A DNA stretch of 64,000 nucleotides from Pigmentiphaga sp. (lineage in GTDB: Bacteria; Pseudomonadota; Gammaproteobacteria; Burkholderiales; Burkholderiaceae_B). The position numbers were made by a program, and so were the translations under genes. Below the pieces are notes generated by a model, which saw only the letters and a program-made list of their open reading frames with translations, was not told where the DNA came from and searched no databases. The DNA lies in NCBI GenBank assembly GCA_023228945.1, contig JALOAI010000013.1, positions 1-64,000 on the forward strand. Direction: 5' to 3'. Shown piece by piece: positions 8,718 to 16,184 of the stretch (position 1 is the first letter of the stretch; each line of letters starts with the position of its first letter).

Positions 8718-8734
8718 ATGAAATCGCATTTCAT
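8718..8734. promoter_or_regulatory. Probable IclR operator palindrome
   Basis: A perfect inverted repeat, ATGAAAT - CGC - ATTTCAT, lies in the 265-bp region between the divergent FAD oxidoreductase and Bug receptor genes. The arms resemble the GGAAAT/ATTTCC operator half-sites known for IclR-family proteins, and an iclR gene sits in the adjoining operon. Its position between the two starts would let one site control both directions. The assignment to this regulator is inference. Confidence 0.6.
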
Positions 8735-8898
8735 AAAATTTTTTTGATCATTACAATCACTTCCGGACCGCCGGGCCTCTGGTTCCGGCACACATCCCTT
8801 CCCGTCCCGTTCCGGGACCTCGGTCAACCCCGCACCCCGGGTGCGTCGCCGGATGGGCCGACGCGCTCCCCCGGTGGATATCTTGGAGATACCATCCC

Positions 8899-9873
8899 AT
8901 GACCCGCAATAGACTCGCAGCCTTGTTCTGCACCGGCGCCCTGGCGCTGGCCGGCGCCGCCCACGCCGACTTTCCCGACAAGGGCCGGCCCATCACGATC
9001 GTGGTCGGCTTCACACCCGGCGGCGGCATCGACACCCAGGCGCGCGCGGTCGCGCAAAAAATGGCCGAAAACCTCGACACGCCGGTGGTGGTGGAGAACC
9101 GCCCCGGAGCCAGCACCATCGTCGCCACCCAGGCGGTCATGCGCGCCAAGCCCGATGGCTACACCATTCTCTACGCGCCCTCATCGGCGATGGCGCAAAA
9201 CCCGCATACGCTGCTCCAGGCCAACTACGACCCGTTCAATGACTTCACGCCCATCAGCCTTGCCGCGCGCGGCCCGCTGGTGTTCATGGCATACGCCGGC
9301 CTGCCCGTCACCAATTTGCGCGAATTGATCGACTACATCAAGGCCAATCCCGGCAAAACCAGCTATGCCTCCTTCGGCACCGGTACTTCGTCGCATATCG
9401 TGGGCGAAGTCTTTGCTCGCAACAATGGCCTGGACGCCGAACACATCGCCTACAAGGGCGGCAGCGATGCCGCGCGCGACCTGCTCTCGGGCCGTGTGGA
9501 ATACATGATCGACGCCGCGCCCAGCGGCCTGACCAGCGCGGCCACCGGCAAAGCCCGCATGCTGGCGGTGGTGGCCCCCGAGCGCAGCAAATACATGCCC
9601 GACGTGCCCACCGTCACCGAAGCCGGGGTGCAAGGCCTTGACCTGCCGAGCTGGACGGGCTTCTACGGCCCCAAAGACATGCCCGCCGAGGTGGTCACGG
9701 CGCTCAACCAGGCCATCGCCAAGGCCCTGAGCTCGCCCGACGTGATCCGCACCTTCGAAACCGGCGCCTACGTGCCGGAATCCACCACCGCGGAAGCCTT
9801 CGATCAGATCACCCGCGACTCGCATGCGCAATGGGGCAACCTGATCCAGTCGGCCGGCATCGAAAAACAGTAA
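8899..9873 (+). CDS. Bug-family tripartite tricarboxylate transporter receptor (periplasmic)
   Basis: A 324-residue extracytoplasmic solute receptor of the Bug/TctC family, greatly expanded in Bordetella and relatives. A Sec signal peptide (about residues 1-23, ending AHA before DFPDKG) is followed by the typical ITIVVGFTPGGGIDTQAR, PDGYTILYA and GLTSA segments. GGAGA precedes the ATG by about 9 nt. No TctA/TctB membrane genes are adjacent, as is common for orphan Bug receptors that share transporters. Divergence from the aconitase-X operon across a palindromic site suggests that it binds the substrate of that pathway, probably a small carboxylate. A strong hairpin terminator follows. Confidence 0.93.
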   Translation: MTRNRLAALFCTGALALAGAAHADFPDKGRPITIVVGFTPGGGIDTQARAVAQKMAENLDTPVVVENRPGASTIVATQAVMRAKPDGYTILYAPSSAMAQNPHTLLQANYDPFNDFTPISLAARGPLVFMAYAGLPVTNLRELIDYIKANPGKTSYASFGTGTSSHIVGEVFARNNGLDAEHIAYKGGSDAARDLLSGRVEYMIDAAPSGLTSAATGKARMLAVVAPERSKYMPDVPTVTEAGVQGLDLPSWTGFYGPKDMPAEVVTALNQAIAKALSSPDVIRTFETGAYVPESTTAEAFDQITRDSHAQWGNLIQSAGIEKQ

Positions 9874-9891
9874 TTCCCACACGCGTTGCTC

Positions 9892-9929
9892 GGCAAAGAA
9901 CTCCGGCCGAGCGGCCGGAGTTCTTTGCC
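9892..9929 (+). terminator. Strong hairpin after the Bug receptor (also hairpin 1 of a family A repeat)
   Basis: A 17-bp perfect stem is formed by 9892-9908 and 9913-9929 (core AAAGAACTCCGGCC / GGCCGGAGTTCTTT) with a GAGC loop. It begins 18 nt after the receptor stop. There is only a short T-run, so it may act as a terminator or as a 3' stabiliser. It is also the first module of a family A dispersed repeat. Confidence 0.65.
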
Positions 9930-10118
9930 ACCGCTCGGGAGCCCTCGGCGCCAGCAGGATTTTGCCTTGCCAGCCTCGTCGTTCACGGCGAGGTAAGCGA
10001 GACCAATTTGCGGGAGCGAAGGCTCCCCCGACCACGCATCCCGCGCAGGCTTCACCGCGAGGTGAAGTCAAGCAGGATCAAGCGCCATCTGAAGCCGAAG
10101 GTTTCCCCAGGCCGTGGC

Positions 10119-10147
10119 GACGAGCACCAGCTCTGCTGGTGCTCGTC
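10119..10147 (-). terminator. Perfect hairpin downstream of the toxin gene
   Basis: GACGAGCACCAGC and GCTGGTGCTCGTC form a 13-bp perfect stem with a 3-nt loop, 18 nt beyond the ParE-like stop codon on the minus strand. There is no clear T-run, so its function as a terminator is inferred from position and stem strength. Confidence 0.45.
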
Positions 10148-10164
10148 AATGGTGGCGGAGATGC

Positions 10165-10515
10165 TCAGGCCGAAAGGACGGAATTCTTCACTTGCGTCGA
10201 AATTTCGTTTTTGGCGGATGGCCAGGAAAAATCCGCTTCTTTCTGATGCCGAACCGCCAAAATGGTAACGACATCACCCGCAATACGGTATCGGGCAACG
10301 TAGCCCGTATCGCCGAAATCGATTGGCCATTCGCGGTATGACTCCGGAAGGTCTTCGACAAGCCGCCCCCTCTGTGGATGCCTGCTCAGCACCTGCACCC
10401 CCAGCCGGATCGCCTCACCTGCCCGATGTGCCGCATCGGGATTCTTCGGACGCAGAAAATCCCGCAACCGTTGCAAGTCCCGGATCGCGGCTGGAGCAAA
10501 GACTACTTGTGGCAT
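10165..10515 (-). CDS. ParE/RelE-superfamily toxin with a repeat-derived C-terminal tail
   Basis: A 116-residue type II toxin candidate. The core (about residues 1-95) has the family's features: VVFAPAAIRDLQRL, LRPKNPDAA, a central HPQRGRLVED and the C-terminal VTILAVRHQKEADF strand, where most ParE proteins stop. The last 20 or so residues come from adjoining DNA, and the final eight codons plus the stop lie inside a family A repeat (minus-strand GTGAAGAATTCC...GGCCTGA). The native stop therefore seems to have been lost. ParE toxins poison DNA gyrase and RelE relatives cleave mRNA; which applies here is unknown. It overlaps the antitoxin gene by 13 nt. Confidence 0.85.
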   Translation of the reverse strand: MPQVVFAPAAIRDLQRLRDFLRPKNPDAAHRAGEAIRLGVQVLSRHPQRGRLVEDLPESYREWPIDFGDTGYVARYRIAGDVVTILAVRHQKEADFSWPSAKNEISTQVKNSVLSA

Positions 10516-10781
10516 ACGGGTGCGGGCTGCTCGTTCTCAGCCCCCCAACTCGCCAGCCACTTATCGACTTCTTCGCTCGTGGCGTGCAGGCCTGTCGCCT
10601 GAAACTCCTCCCATGCCTGGATCGTGTTCCGGTTCAGGGCCTCACGCTTTTCCTCGCGCTCGACGTACTGCGCAATAGCTTCGCGCATGATCCAGTGTGG
10701 CGTGCGACGGCGGGACTCGGCGAGCTGCTGCACTCGCTCTTTTAGCTCGTCATCGAGCTTGACCGACGTGGTGGATGCCAT
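10503..10781 (-). CDS. Ribbon-helix-helix (CopG/ParD-like) antitoxin
   Basis: A 92-residue protein whose N-terminus forms a ribbon-helix-helix DNA-binding motif (TSVKLDDELKERVQQLA, then a helix with HWIMREAIAQYVEREE). The acidic, less ordered C-terminus would wrap the toxin. It precedes and overlaps the ParE-like gene, the usual antitoxin-toxin order with translational coupling. AGGAG lies 9 nt before the ATG. A palindrome at 10805-10822, just upstream, is the likely site of autoregulation by the complex. Confidence 0.88.
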   Translation of the reverse strand: MASTTSVKLDDELKERVQQLAESRRRTPHWIMREAIAQYVEREEKREALNRNTIQAWEEFQATGLHATSEEVDKWLASWGAENEQPAPVCHK

Positions 10782-10804
10782 GATCAGCTCCTGTAGCGAC
10801 TAGG

Positions 10805-10822
10805 TGTTACCTTTTGGTAACA
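10805..10822. promoter_or_regulatory. Probable toxin-antitoxin operator palindrome
   Basis: TGTTACC - TTTT - GGTAACA is a perfect 7-bp inverted repeat about 25-40 bp upstream of the antitoxin start. Ribbon-helix-helix antitoxins generally bind such repeats over their own promoter. Assignment is by position. Confidence 0.55.
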
Positions 10823-10932
10823 ATAGCTCTCTTGGCCGTGCTGTCCATGAGCAGCCTTGTGGCACCTGGATGCCCACCGTCTGACACGGTCTCGATGTCT
10901 TGCGCCACGGACAGCCGGATTCGGGCCGGGTG

Positions 10933-12063
10933 TTATGCCGCGTGGTGAATGATGCCGCCACCCAGGCAAACGTCGCCGTCGTACAGCACCGCCGACTGGC
11001 CGGGCGTGACGGCCCATTGCGCCTGCGGGAAGTTCAAAGAGAACCCGCCCTCGCCTTCTCCTTCGAGCCGCAGTTCGCACGGCGCGTCCTGCTGACGGTA
11101 ACGGGTCTTGGCGCCGTAGCGGCCGGGCTCGGGCGCCACGCCCGCGACCCAACTGGCGTCTTCGGCCCGCAGGGAGGATTGCAGCAGCCAGGGGTGATCA
11201 TGGCCCTGCACCACATAGAGGGTGTTGTTCGCCAAGTCCTTGCGCGCCACGTACCAGGCGTCGGCGGTGCCGTCGGCTTGCTGGCGGCCTTTGACGCCAC
11301 CGATGCCCAGGCCCTTGCGTTGCCCCAGGGTGTAGAACGAGAGCCCTACGTGCCGCCCGACCTCACGGCCATCGTCGGTCAGCATCGGCCCCGGCTTGGT
11401 GGGCAGGTAGCGCGACAGAAACTCGCGAAACGGCCGTTCGCCGATAAAGCAGATACCGGTGGAGTCTTTTTTGGCGGCGTTGGGCAGGCCGATCTGGGCC
11501 GCGATCCTGCGTACCTCCGTTTTGGGGATTTCGCCCAGCGGGAACAGGGTGCGCGACAGCTGCGCCTGGTTGAGGCGGTGCAAAAAATAGCTTTGGTCTT
11601 TGCTGGCGTCGAGCGCCCGCAGCAGCTCGTAGCGCCCCGCCGCCGGCCCTTCGGCCACCTGGCGCACACGAGCATAATGGCCGGTGGCGATGCGCTCGGC
11701 CCCCAGCGCCATGGCATGGTCGAGAAAAGCCTTGAACTTGATCTCGGCATTGCACAGCACGTCGGGATTGGGCGTGCGGCCGGCCGAATACTCGCGCAGG
11801 AAGTCGGCGAACACGCGATCCTTGTATTCGGTGGCGAAGTTCACCGCCTCGATCTCGACGCCGATGAGATCGGCCACGCTCACCGCGTCCAGCAGATCCT
11901 GGCGGGTGGAGCAGTACTCGGAATCGTCGTCGTCTTCCCAGTTTTTCATGAACAGGCCAACGACCTCGTAGCCCTGCTGCTTGAGCATCCAGGCGGTGAC
12001 CGACGAATCGACCCCGCCCGACATGCCCACGACGACCCGCCCCTTGACTGGCTTGCTTGCCAT
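10933..12063 (-). CDS. mnmA: tRNA-specific 2-thiouridylase
   Basis: Thiolates U34 of the Lys, Glu and Gln tRNAs to s2U using sulfur relayed from IscS and the Tus proteins, with ATP-dependent adenylation. The 376-residue protein has the PP-loop VVVGMSGGVDSSV (about residues 10-22). The catalytic cysteine pair lies in NPDVLCNAEIKF and STGICFIGERPF, and the C-terminal beta-barrel ends in VCLGGGIIHHA. The ATG at 12063 is the first in frame and gives the normal length. It is transcribed alone; the 265 bp upstream contain only short GC-rich hairpins (for example GCGGGC-ATT-GCCCGC at 12266-12280). Confidence 0.97.
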   Translation of the reverse strand: MASKPVKGRVVVGMSGGVDSSVTAWMLKQQGYEVVGLFMKNWEDDDDSEYCSTRQDLLDAVSVADLIGVEIEAVNFATEYKDRVFADFLREYSAGRTPNPDVLCNAEIKFKAFLDHAMALGAERIATGHYARVRQVAEGPAAGRYELLRALDASKDQSYFLHRLNQAQLSRTLFPLGEIPKTEVRRIAAQIGLPNAAKKDSTGICFIGERPFREFLSRYLPTKPGPMLTDDGREVGRHVGLSFYTLGQRKGLGIGGVKGRQQADGTADAWYVARKDLANNTLYVVQGHDHPWLLQSSLRAEDASWVAGVAPEPGRYGAKTRYRQQDAPCELRLEGEGEGGFSLNFPQAQWAVTPGQSAVLYDGDVCLGGGIIHHAA

Positions 12064-12328
12064 GATCCCTGCCTGAATAACGATGCGGCTCTATTGTAGG
12101 AAATCGAGGACGGCAAAGGGCGGAGGCTGGCCATCCAACCGCGCTGTGTTCGATCGGTGAAGACGGCGGGTCGGAATGACGCAAAGGCAAAGCACGCTCA
12201 TCCCACTTGATGCGGGGACTGCGTCTTGGGGCGGGAACGCCACGGGGGGCCGCCGAAAAGACGGAGCGGGCATTGCCCGCGCCTGGCCTTGGAGAAACCT
12301 CTGAAGCGGCATCCCCGGCCACCTTTCT

Positions 12329-13186
12329 TTACTCCGCCACAATCGGATTACGCAGCAGTCCCACCCGATCGATCTCGATCTCGACCACGTCGCCGGCCTT
12401 CATGAACTTGGGCGGCGTGCGCGACTGGCCGACGCCGGCCGGGGTGCCCATGACGATCACGTCGCCCGGCTCCAGGGTGAGGCATTCGGTGAGCAGGCGC
12501 AGGGTTTCGGGCACGTCGAAGATCATGTCGCTGGTGTTGGCATCCTGCATGATCTCGCCGTTCAGGCGGCATTGGATGCGGAGATCGCGGGCGCCGGCGG
12601 GCAGTTCGTCGGCCGTGACGACCACGGGGCCGAAGCCGCCGGTGGCGTCGAAGTTCTTGCCGATCGTCCATTGCGGCGTGCGTTTTTGATAGTCGCGCAC
12701 CGAAATGTCGTTGAAGCAGGCGTAGCCGAATACCGATTCCAGCGCATTATCGAGCGTGAGATGGCGGGATTTTTTACCGATCACCACAGCCAGCTCGGCC
12801 TCCCAATCGAGGCGGTCGGACACACGCGGCAGGATGCTGGGCTTGCCATGCGCAACCAGCGAGGTCGAGCAGCGCAGGAAGAACCAGGGGTATTCCGGCT
12901 TGTCGCGATTGCTTTCCTTGGCGTGGTCGAAATAGTTCAGGCCCAGGCAGACGATCTTGCCCGGATTCGGCACCGCCGGCGCGTACTCGAGGGTGGCGGC
13001 GTCGAGGCGATCGGCCTGGCCGGCCTGCGCGCGCTGCGCCACGGCCTGCAGATCGACGCCGGCTGCCAGGGCGGCGCCCACGTCGGCGGGGAGATCCGCC
13101 TGGAAGGCGTTGAGATCGATCACGCCGGTGTCGGTCATCAAGCCCAGGCGATGTTTGCCGTGCTGCAGGAAGGTGAGGAATTTCAC
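12329..13186 (-). CDS. Fumarylacetoacetate hydrolase (FAH) family protein
   Basis: A 285-residue metal-dependent hydrolase, isomerase or decarboxylase of the FAH superfamily. The N-terminal domain (MKFLTFLQHGKHRLG) is followed by the catalytic FAH domain with KIVCLGLNYFDHAKE, the metal-binding acidic stretch DRLDWEAELAVVIG, and GDVIVMGTPAGVG. Relatives act in degradation of homoprotocatechuate and other aromatics, or as acylpyruvate hydrolases and oxaloacetate decarboxylases, so the substrate cannot be named. The GTG at 13186 is preferred because GGAG lies directly upstream; an in-frame TTG four codons earlier overlaps that site. The adjacent divergent GntR gene may regulate it. Confidence 0.88.
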   Translation of the reverse strand: MKFLTFLQHGKHRLGLMTDTGVIDLNAFQADLPADVGAALAAGVDLQAVAQRAQAGQADRLDAATLEYAPAVPNPGKIVCLGLNYFDHAKESNRDKPEYPWFFLRCSTSLVAHGKPSILPRVSDRLDWEAELAVVIGKKSRHLTLDNALESVFGYACFNDISVRDYQKRTPQWTIGKNFDATGGFGPVVVTADELPAGARDLRIQCRLNGEIMQDANTSDMIFDVPETLRLLTECLTLEPGDVIVMGTPAGVGQSRTPPKFMKAGDVVEIEIDRVGLLRNPIVAE

Positions 13187-13226
13187 GGGTTTCTCCAAAA
13201 TGAATGCGCGGTATACAAGCGATGGC

Positions 13227-13351
13227 GTGAAGAACTCCGGCCTTGCAGCCGGAGCTTCTCCGCCACCATTCGGGGGAGCCTTCGGCTCCGGCAGATTTGG
13301 CCTCGCTAACCTCGCCGTAAACGGCGAGGCTTGCGCTTAGGCGCTTGGTCA
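13227..13351 (+). repeat. Family A palindromic repeat, well-preserved copy
   Basis: A 125-nt unit with three hairpins in order: CTCCGGCC/(G)GCCGGAG, GGAGCC-TTC-GGCTCC, and CCTCGCCGT/ACGGCGAGG, ending GCGCTTGGTCA. It is about 90 percent identical by eye to the copy at 34325-34448. It fills the gap between the FAH gene start and the AT-rich promoter region of the GntR gene. Confidence 0.85.
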
Positions 13352-13408
13352 GCAGGCTGACGCCATTTTTTTATACAATACCATTAAAATTCTATTTTTA
13401 TATACATT

Positions 13409-14125
13409 TTGGCTAGATCCTCCGCGACTGATGACGCCGGCAACGTGGGCCCCACGCTGGCAACCACGCTTTACGATCGCCTGCGCAACGATCTCCTGGC
13501 GGGCCGGCACCAGCCGGGCACCAAGCTCACGCTCGAGCCCTTGCTGGCGCACTACGGCGTGGGGCAAACGCCGATGCGCGAAGCGCTCAATCGGCTGGTG
13601 GCCGACGGCCTGGTCGAACGCCGCGACCAGCGCGGCTTTGCGGTGCCGCCGATCAGCCGTGACGACTTGATGGAGATCACCGAAACCCGTTGCTGGCTGG
13701 AGGACATCGGCCTGCGCCAATCGATGGCGCGCGCCGATGCGGCCTGGGAAGATGCGCTGGTGCTTGCCCAGCATCGCCTGGCGCGGCTACCGCGCCTGCC
13801 CGACCCCGCCATCTATGCGGAGAATCCGGCCTGGGAAGCCCATCATCGGGCGTTCCATGCCGCCCTGCTTTCGGGCTGCGGCTCTCGCTGGTTGATCCGG
13901 TTCTGCCAGCAATTGGCGGACCAGTGGTATCGCTATCGGCAACTCACCGTGTTGCGCAGCCTGCATGAGCGCAACGTAAGCGATGAACATGCCGGGATCG
14001 TGGAAGCGGTGCTGGCACGCGACGCCGACGCCGCGGTGGAGCGTTTGCTGCGGCACTATCGGCGCACGGCCGAGGTACTGCTGAACGACGACAGGCTTTG
14101 GGGCCATTCGCCCGGAAAAAGATAG
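13409..14125 (+). CDS. GntR-family (FadR/FCD) transcriptional regulator
   Basis: A 238-residue regulator. The N-terminal winged helix (about residues 16-82) includes LYDRLRNDLLAG, the recognition region VGQTPMREALNRLV and a wing ending RGFAVPPIS. The C-terminal FCD domain (about 90-225) has the expected histidines in AHHRAFHAAL and SDEHAGIVEAV for metal or carboxylate binding. The start is uncertain: TTG at 13409 follows an AT-rich stretch (13360-13408) that could be the promoter, and a GTG at 13445 is an alternative. No clear ribosome-binding site marks either. Divergence from the FAH gene suggests local control of it. Confidence 0.88.
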   Translation: MARSSATDDAGNVGPTLATTLYDRLRNDLLAGRHQPGTKLTLEPLLAHYGVGQTPMREALNRLVADGLVERRDQRGFAVPPISRDDLMEITETRCWLEDIGLRQSMARADAAWEDALVLAQHRLARLPRLPDPAIYAENPAWEAHHRAFHAALLSGCGSRWLIRFCQQLADQWYRYRQLTVLRSLHERNVSDEHAGIVEAVLARDADAAVERLLRHYRRTAEVLLNDDRLWGHSPGKR

Positions 14126-14589
14126 CTTACGGCCGACAATGGCAGCCACGGCGTGCCGTCGCGCCGTGCGCGCCAGTAATCATTGACACAGGCGAGCACC
14201 TGTGGACTGCGGATACGCTCGCGATGAGCGTACAGGGTATGGGCATCGGCCCAGAACACGCGGCGAATGGGCTCGTCCAGCGGCAGATCCAGCGCTTGGC
14301 CCACGGTGCCGACGAAGGCGAAGCGCAGATAGGTTTCGTGTGCCGCGGGCGCCAGATACACGCCCATCAGGCCAAGCGCCGTGAAGTCGTGGGCGCTTTC
14401 CTCCCTTACCTCGCGCACCACGGCGTCGAGCAGGGATTCGCCGGGCTCCAGATGCCCCGCCGGCTGGTTCCAGCGCAAGCCCTCCGGGGTTTCTTCTTCG
14501 ATCATCAGGAAACGGCCATCGCGCTCGACGATGGCCGCCACCGTGGCCGCGGGTTTCCAGCGTGTGCTTGTCATGAGATGGGGATGCAT
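14056..14589 (-). CDS. Nudix hydrolase (NudJ-like phosphatase)
   Basis: A 177-residue protein with a full Nudix box, GHLEPGESLLDAVVREVREES (about residues 45-65), which binds divalent metal for hydrolysis of nucleoside diphosphate derivatives. In NudJ relatives this covers thiamin pyrophosphate precursors and nucleotide triphosphates. The order ATVAAIVERDGRFLMIEEETPEGLRW before the box matches NudJ-type proteins, split here only by description. The first ATG (14589) gives MHPHL; a second at 14574 (MTSTRW) is equally possible. Its 3' end overlaps the convergent GntR gene by 70 bp. In many Bordetella-like genomes nudJ follows mnmA, but here other genes intervene. Confidence 0.88.
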   Translation of the reverse strand: MHPHLMTSTRWKPAATVAAIVERDGRFLMIEEETPEGLRWNQPAGHLEPGESLLDAVVREVREESAHDFTALGLMGVYLAPAAHETYLRFAFVGTVGQALDLPLDEPIRRVFWADAHTLYAHRERIRSPQVLACVNDYWRARRDGTPWLPLSAVSYLFPGEWPQSLSSFSSTSAVRR

Positions 14590-14738
14590 TCAGGCGAACC
14601 GGGATCAGTCCGCGAAGCGGAAGCCATGTCGTATCAATCGGGCGAAAACTTCGCGTCAAGTGGCGGTAAAGTCGCGTAAGCTAGCGAATTTGCTCGAAAT
14701 CAATACCAATATTACGACACATGCACCAGGAGAAGCAC

Positions 14739-15854
14739 ATGCAATTGGGTATCCCGCGAGAGACCCGGGCGGGTGAAACACGGGTGGCGGCCACTCCCGA
14801 AACCGTCAAGAAGTACGTCGCGGCCGGGCATCGGGTGGCGGTGGAGCGCGGCGCCGGCTTGGCGGCCCATTATCCCGACGAAACCTACGAGGCAGCCGGA
14901 GCGGCACTCACCGATGCCGCCGGCGCCCTGGGCTCCGATCTCGTCCTGAAGGTGCGCGCCCCGTCTGGCGCCGAACTCGCCACGATCCGGCGCGACGCGG
15001 TCCTGGTCGGCATGCTCGACCCCTTCGATCGCAGCGGCCTGGAAACCTTGGCGGGCCACGGACTCACGGCGTTCGCGCTGGAAGCGGCGCCGCGCATCAC
15101 CCGGGCGCAAAGCCTCGATGTGCTGTCGTCGCAAGCCAATATTGCCGGTTACAAGGCGGTGCTGCTGGCCACGCATCACTATGGCCGTTTCATGCCCATG
15201 CTCATGACCGCCGCCGGCACCGTCAAGGCCGCGCGCGTGGTGGTACTGGGCGCCGGGGTGGCGGGCCTGCAGGCAATCGCCACCGCCAAGCGCCTGGGCG
15301 CGGTGGTCGAGGCCTCCGACGTTCGCCCCGCGGCCCGCGAGCAGGTGGAATCGCTGGGCGGGAAGTTCATCGACGTGCCCTACGAAACCGAGGAAGAACG
15401 CGAGATCGCCGAAGGCGTGGGTGGCTATGCGCGGCCCATGCCGGCCGCCTGGATGCAACGCCAGGCGGCGAAAGTGGCCGAACGCTGCCGCCAGGCCGAC
15501 ATCGTCATCACCACGGCCCTGATTCCCGGCCGTCCGGCGCCCGTGCTGGTGTCGGAAGACACCGTGGCCGGCATGCGCGCCGGCTCGGTGCTGGTGGATC
15601 TCGCGATCGAGCGCGGCGGCAATTGCCCGCTATCGCGGGCCGATGAAGTCGTCCAGCACCAGGGTGTGACCCTGCTGGCGCCGTCGAACCTCCCGGCCCT
15701 GCTGCCGGCCGACGCCTCGGCGCTGTACGCCCGCAACCTGCTCGACTTCCTCAAGTTGATCACCCACGACGGCGCGCTGGCGATCCAGCGCGACGACGAA
15801 ATCGTGGCCGCCTGCCTGATGTGCGAAGGCGGCCAATTGCTGCGCCAGGGATAA
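14739..15854 (+). CDS. pntAA: NAD(P) transhydrogenase subunit alpha part 1 (NAD-binding domain I)
   Basis: A soluble NAD(H)-binding subunit of proton-translocating transhydrogenase, which uses the proton gradient to make NADPH from NADH. The 371 residues begin MQLGIPRETRAGETRVA and include the Rossmann motif VVVLGAGVAGLQAIATAKRL. The ATG at 14739 has AGGAGA 7 nt upstream, so it is preferred over an ATG six codons earlier. The protein ends before the membrane segment, which is a separate gene (pntAB) starting 3 nt later; this split of E. coli PntA into two chains is common in alpha- and betaproteobacteria. First gene of the pntAA-pntAB-pntB operon. Confidence 0.96.
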   Translation: MQLGIPRETRAGETRVAATPETVKKYVAAGHRVAVERGAGLAAHYPDETYEAAGAALTDAAGALGSDLVLKVRAPSGAELATIRRDAVLVGMLDPFDRSGLETLAGHGLTAFALEAAPRITRAQSLDVLSSQANIAGYKAVLLATHHYGRFMPMLMTAAGTVKAARVVVLGAGVAGLQAIATAKRLGAVVEASDVRPAAREQVESLGGKFIDVPYETEEEREIAEGVGGYARPMPAAWMQRQAAKVAERCRQADIVITTALIPGRPAPVLVSEDTVAGMRAGSVLVDLAIERGGNCPLSRADEVVQHQGVTLLAPSNLPALLPADASALYARNLLDFLKLITHDGALAIQRDDEIVAACLMCEGGQLLRQG

Positions 15855-15857
15855 GCC

Positions 15858-16169
15858 ATGGAAGCCATCGACATCACCATCATCAATCTCATCATCTTCG
15901 TGCTGGCGATCTACGTCGGCTATCACGTGGTCTGGAACGTCACGCCGGCCCTGCACACGCCGCTGATGGCCGTCACCAACGCCATCTCGGCCATCGTGAT
16001 CGTCGGCGCCATCCTGGCCGCCGCCCTCACCACCGGCGGGCTGGCCAAAGGCATGGGCGTGCTTGCCGTGGCGCTGGCCGCCGTCAATGTGTTCGGGGGT
16101 TTCCTCGTCACGCGGCGCATGCTCGAGATGTTCAAGAAAAAAGACAAAACCCCGGCGGGTCGCCAGTAA
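15858..16169 (+). CDS. pntAB: NAD(P) transhydrogenase subunit alpha part 2 (membrane domain)
   Basis: A 103-residue membrane protein with three to four hydrophobic segments (about 8-24, 38-60 and 64-84) and a short basic tail FKKKDKTPAGRQ. It matches the C-terminal transmembrane part of E. coli PntA and forms part of the proton channel with PntB. It starts 3 nt after pntAA and ends 15 nt before pntB, so all three are surely one transcript. Confidence 0.95.
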   Translation: MEAIDITIINLIIFVLAIYVGYHVVWNVTPALHTPLMAVTNAISAIVIVGAILAAALTTGGLAKGMGVLAVALAAVNVFGGFLVTRRMLEMFKKKDKTPAGRQ

Positions 16170-16184
16170 GCGGAGACACACCCC

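Larger units (their letters stand above)
9892..10188. repeat. Composite cluster of family A palindromic repeats
   Basis: Most of the region between the Bug receptor and the toxin gene consists of degenerate copies of a modular repeat seen in cleaner form at 13227-13351 and 34325-34448. A forward copy runs about 9892-9998 (CTCCGGCC hairpin, then an AGCCCTCGGCGC turn, then a CTCGTCGTTCACGGCGAG-like end). On the minus strand there are recognisable second halves of two further copies and, at 10188 downwards, the first half of one (GTGAAGAATTCC). A 13-bp perfect hairpin (10119-10147) is embedded. The mosaic suggests repeated insertion into the same site. Confidence 0.75.

Noticed and set aside
13349..13774. 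Minus-strand frame opposite the GntR gene, reaching into the repeat
   Set aside because: Antisense of the winged helix of the GntR regulator; no motif of its own.
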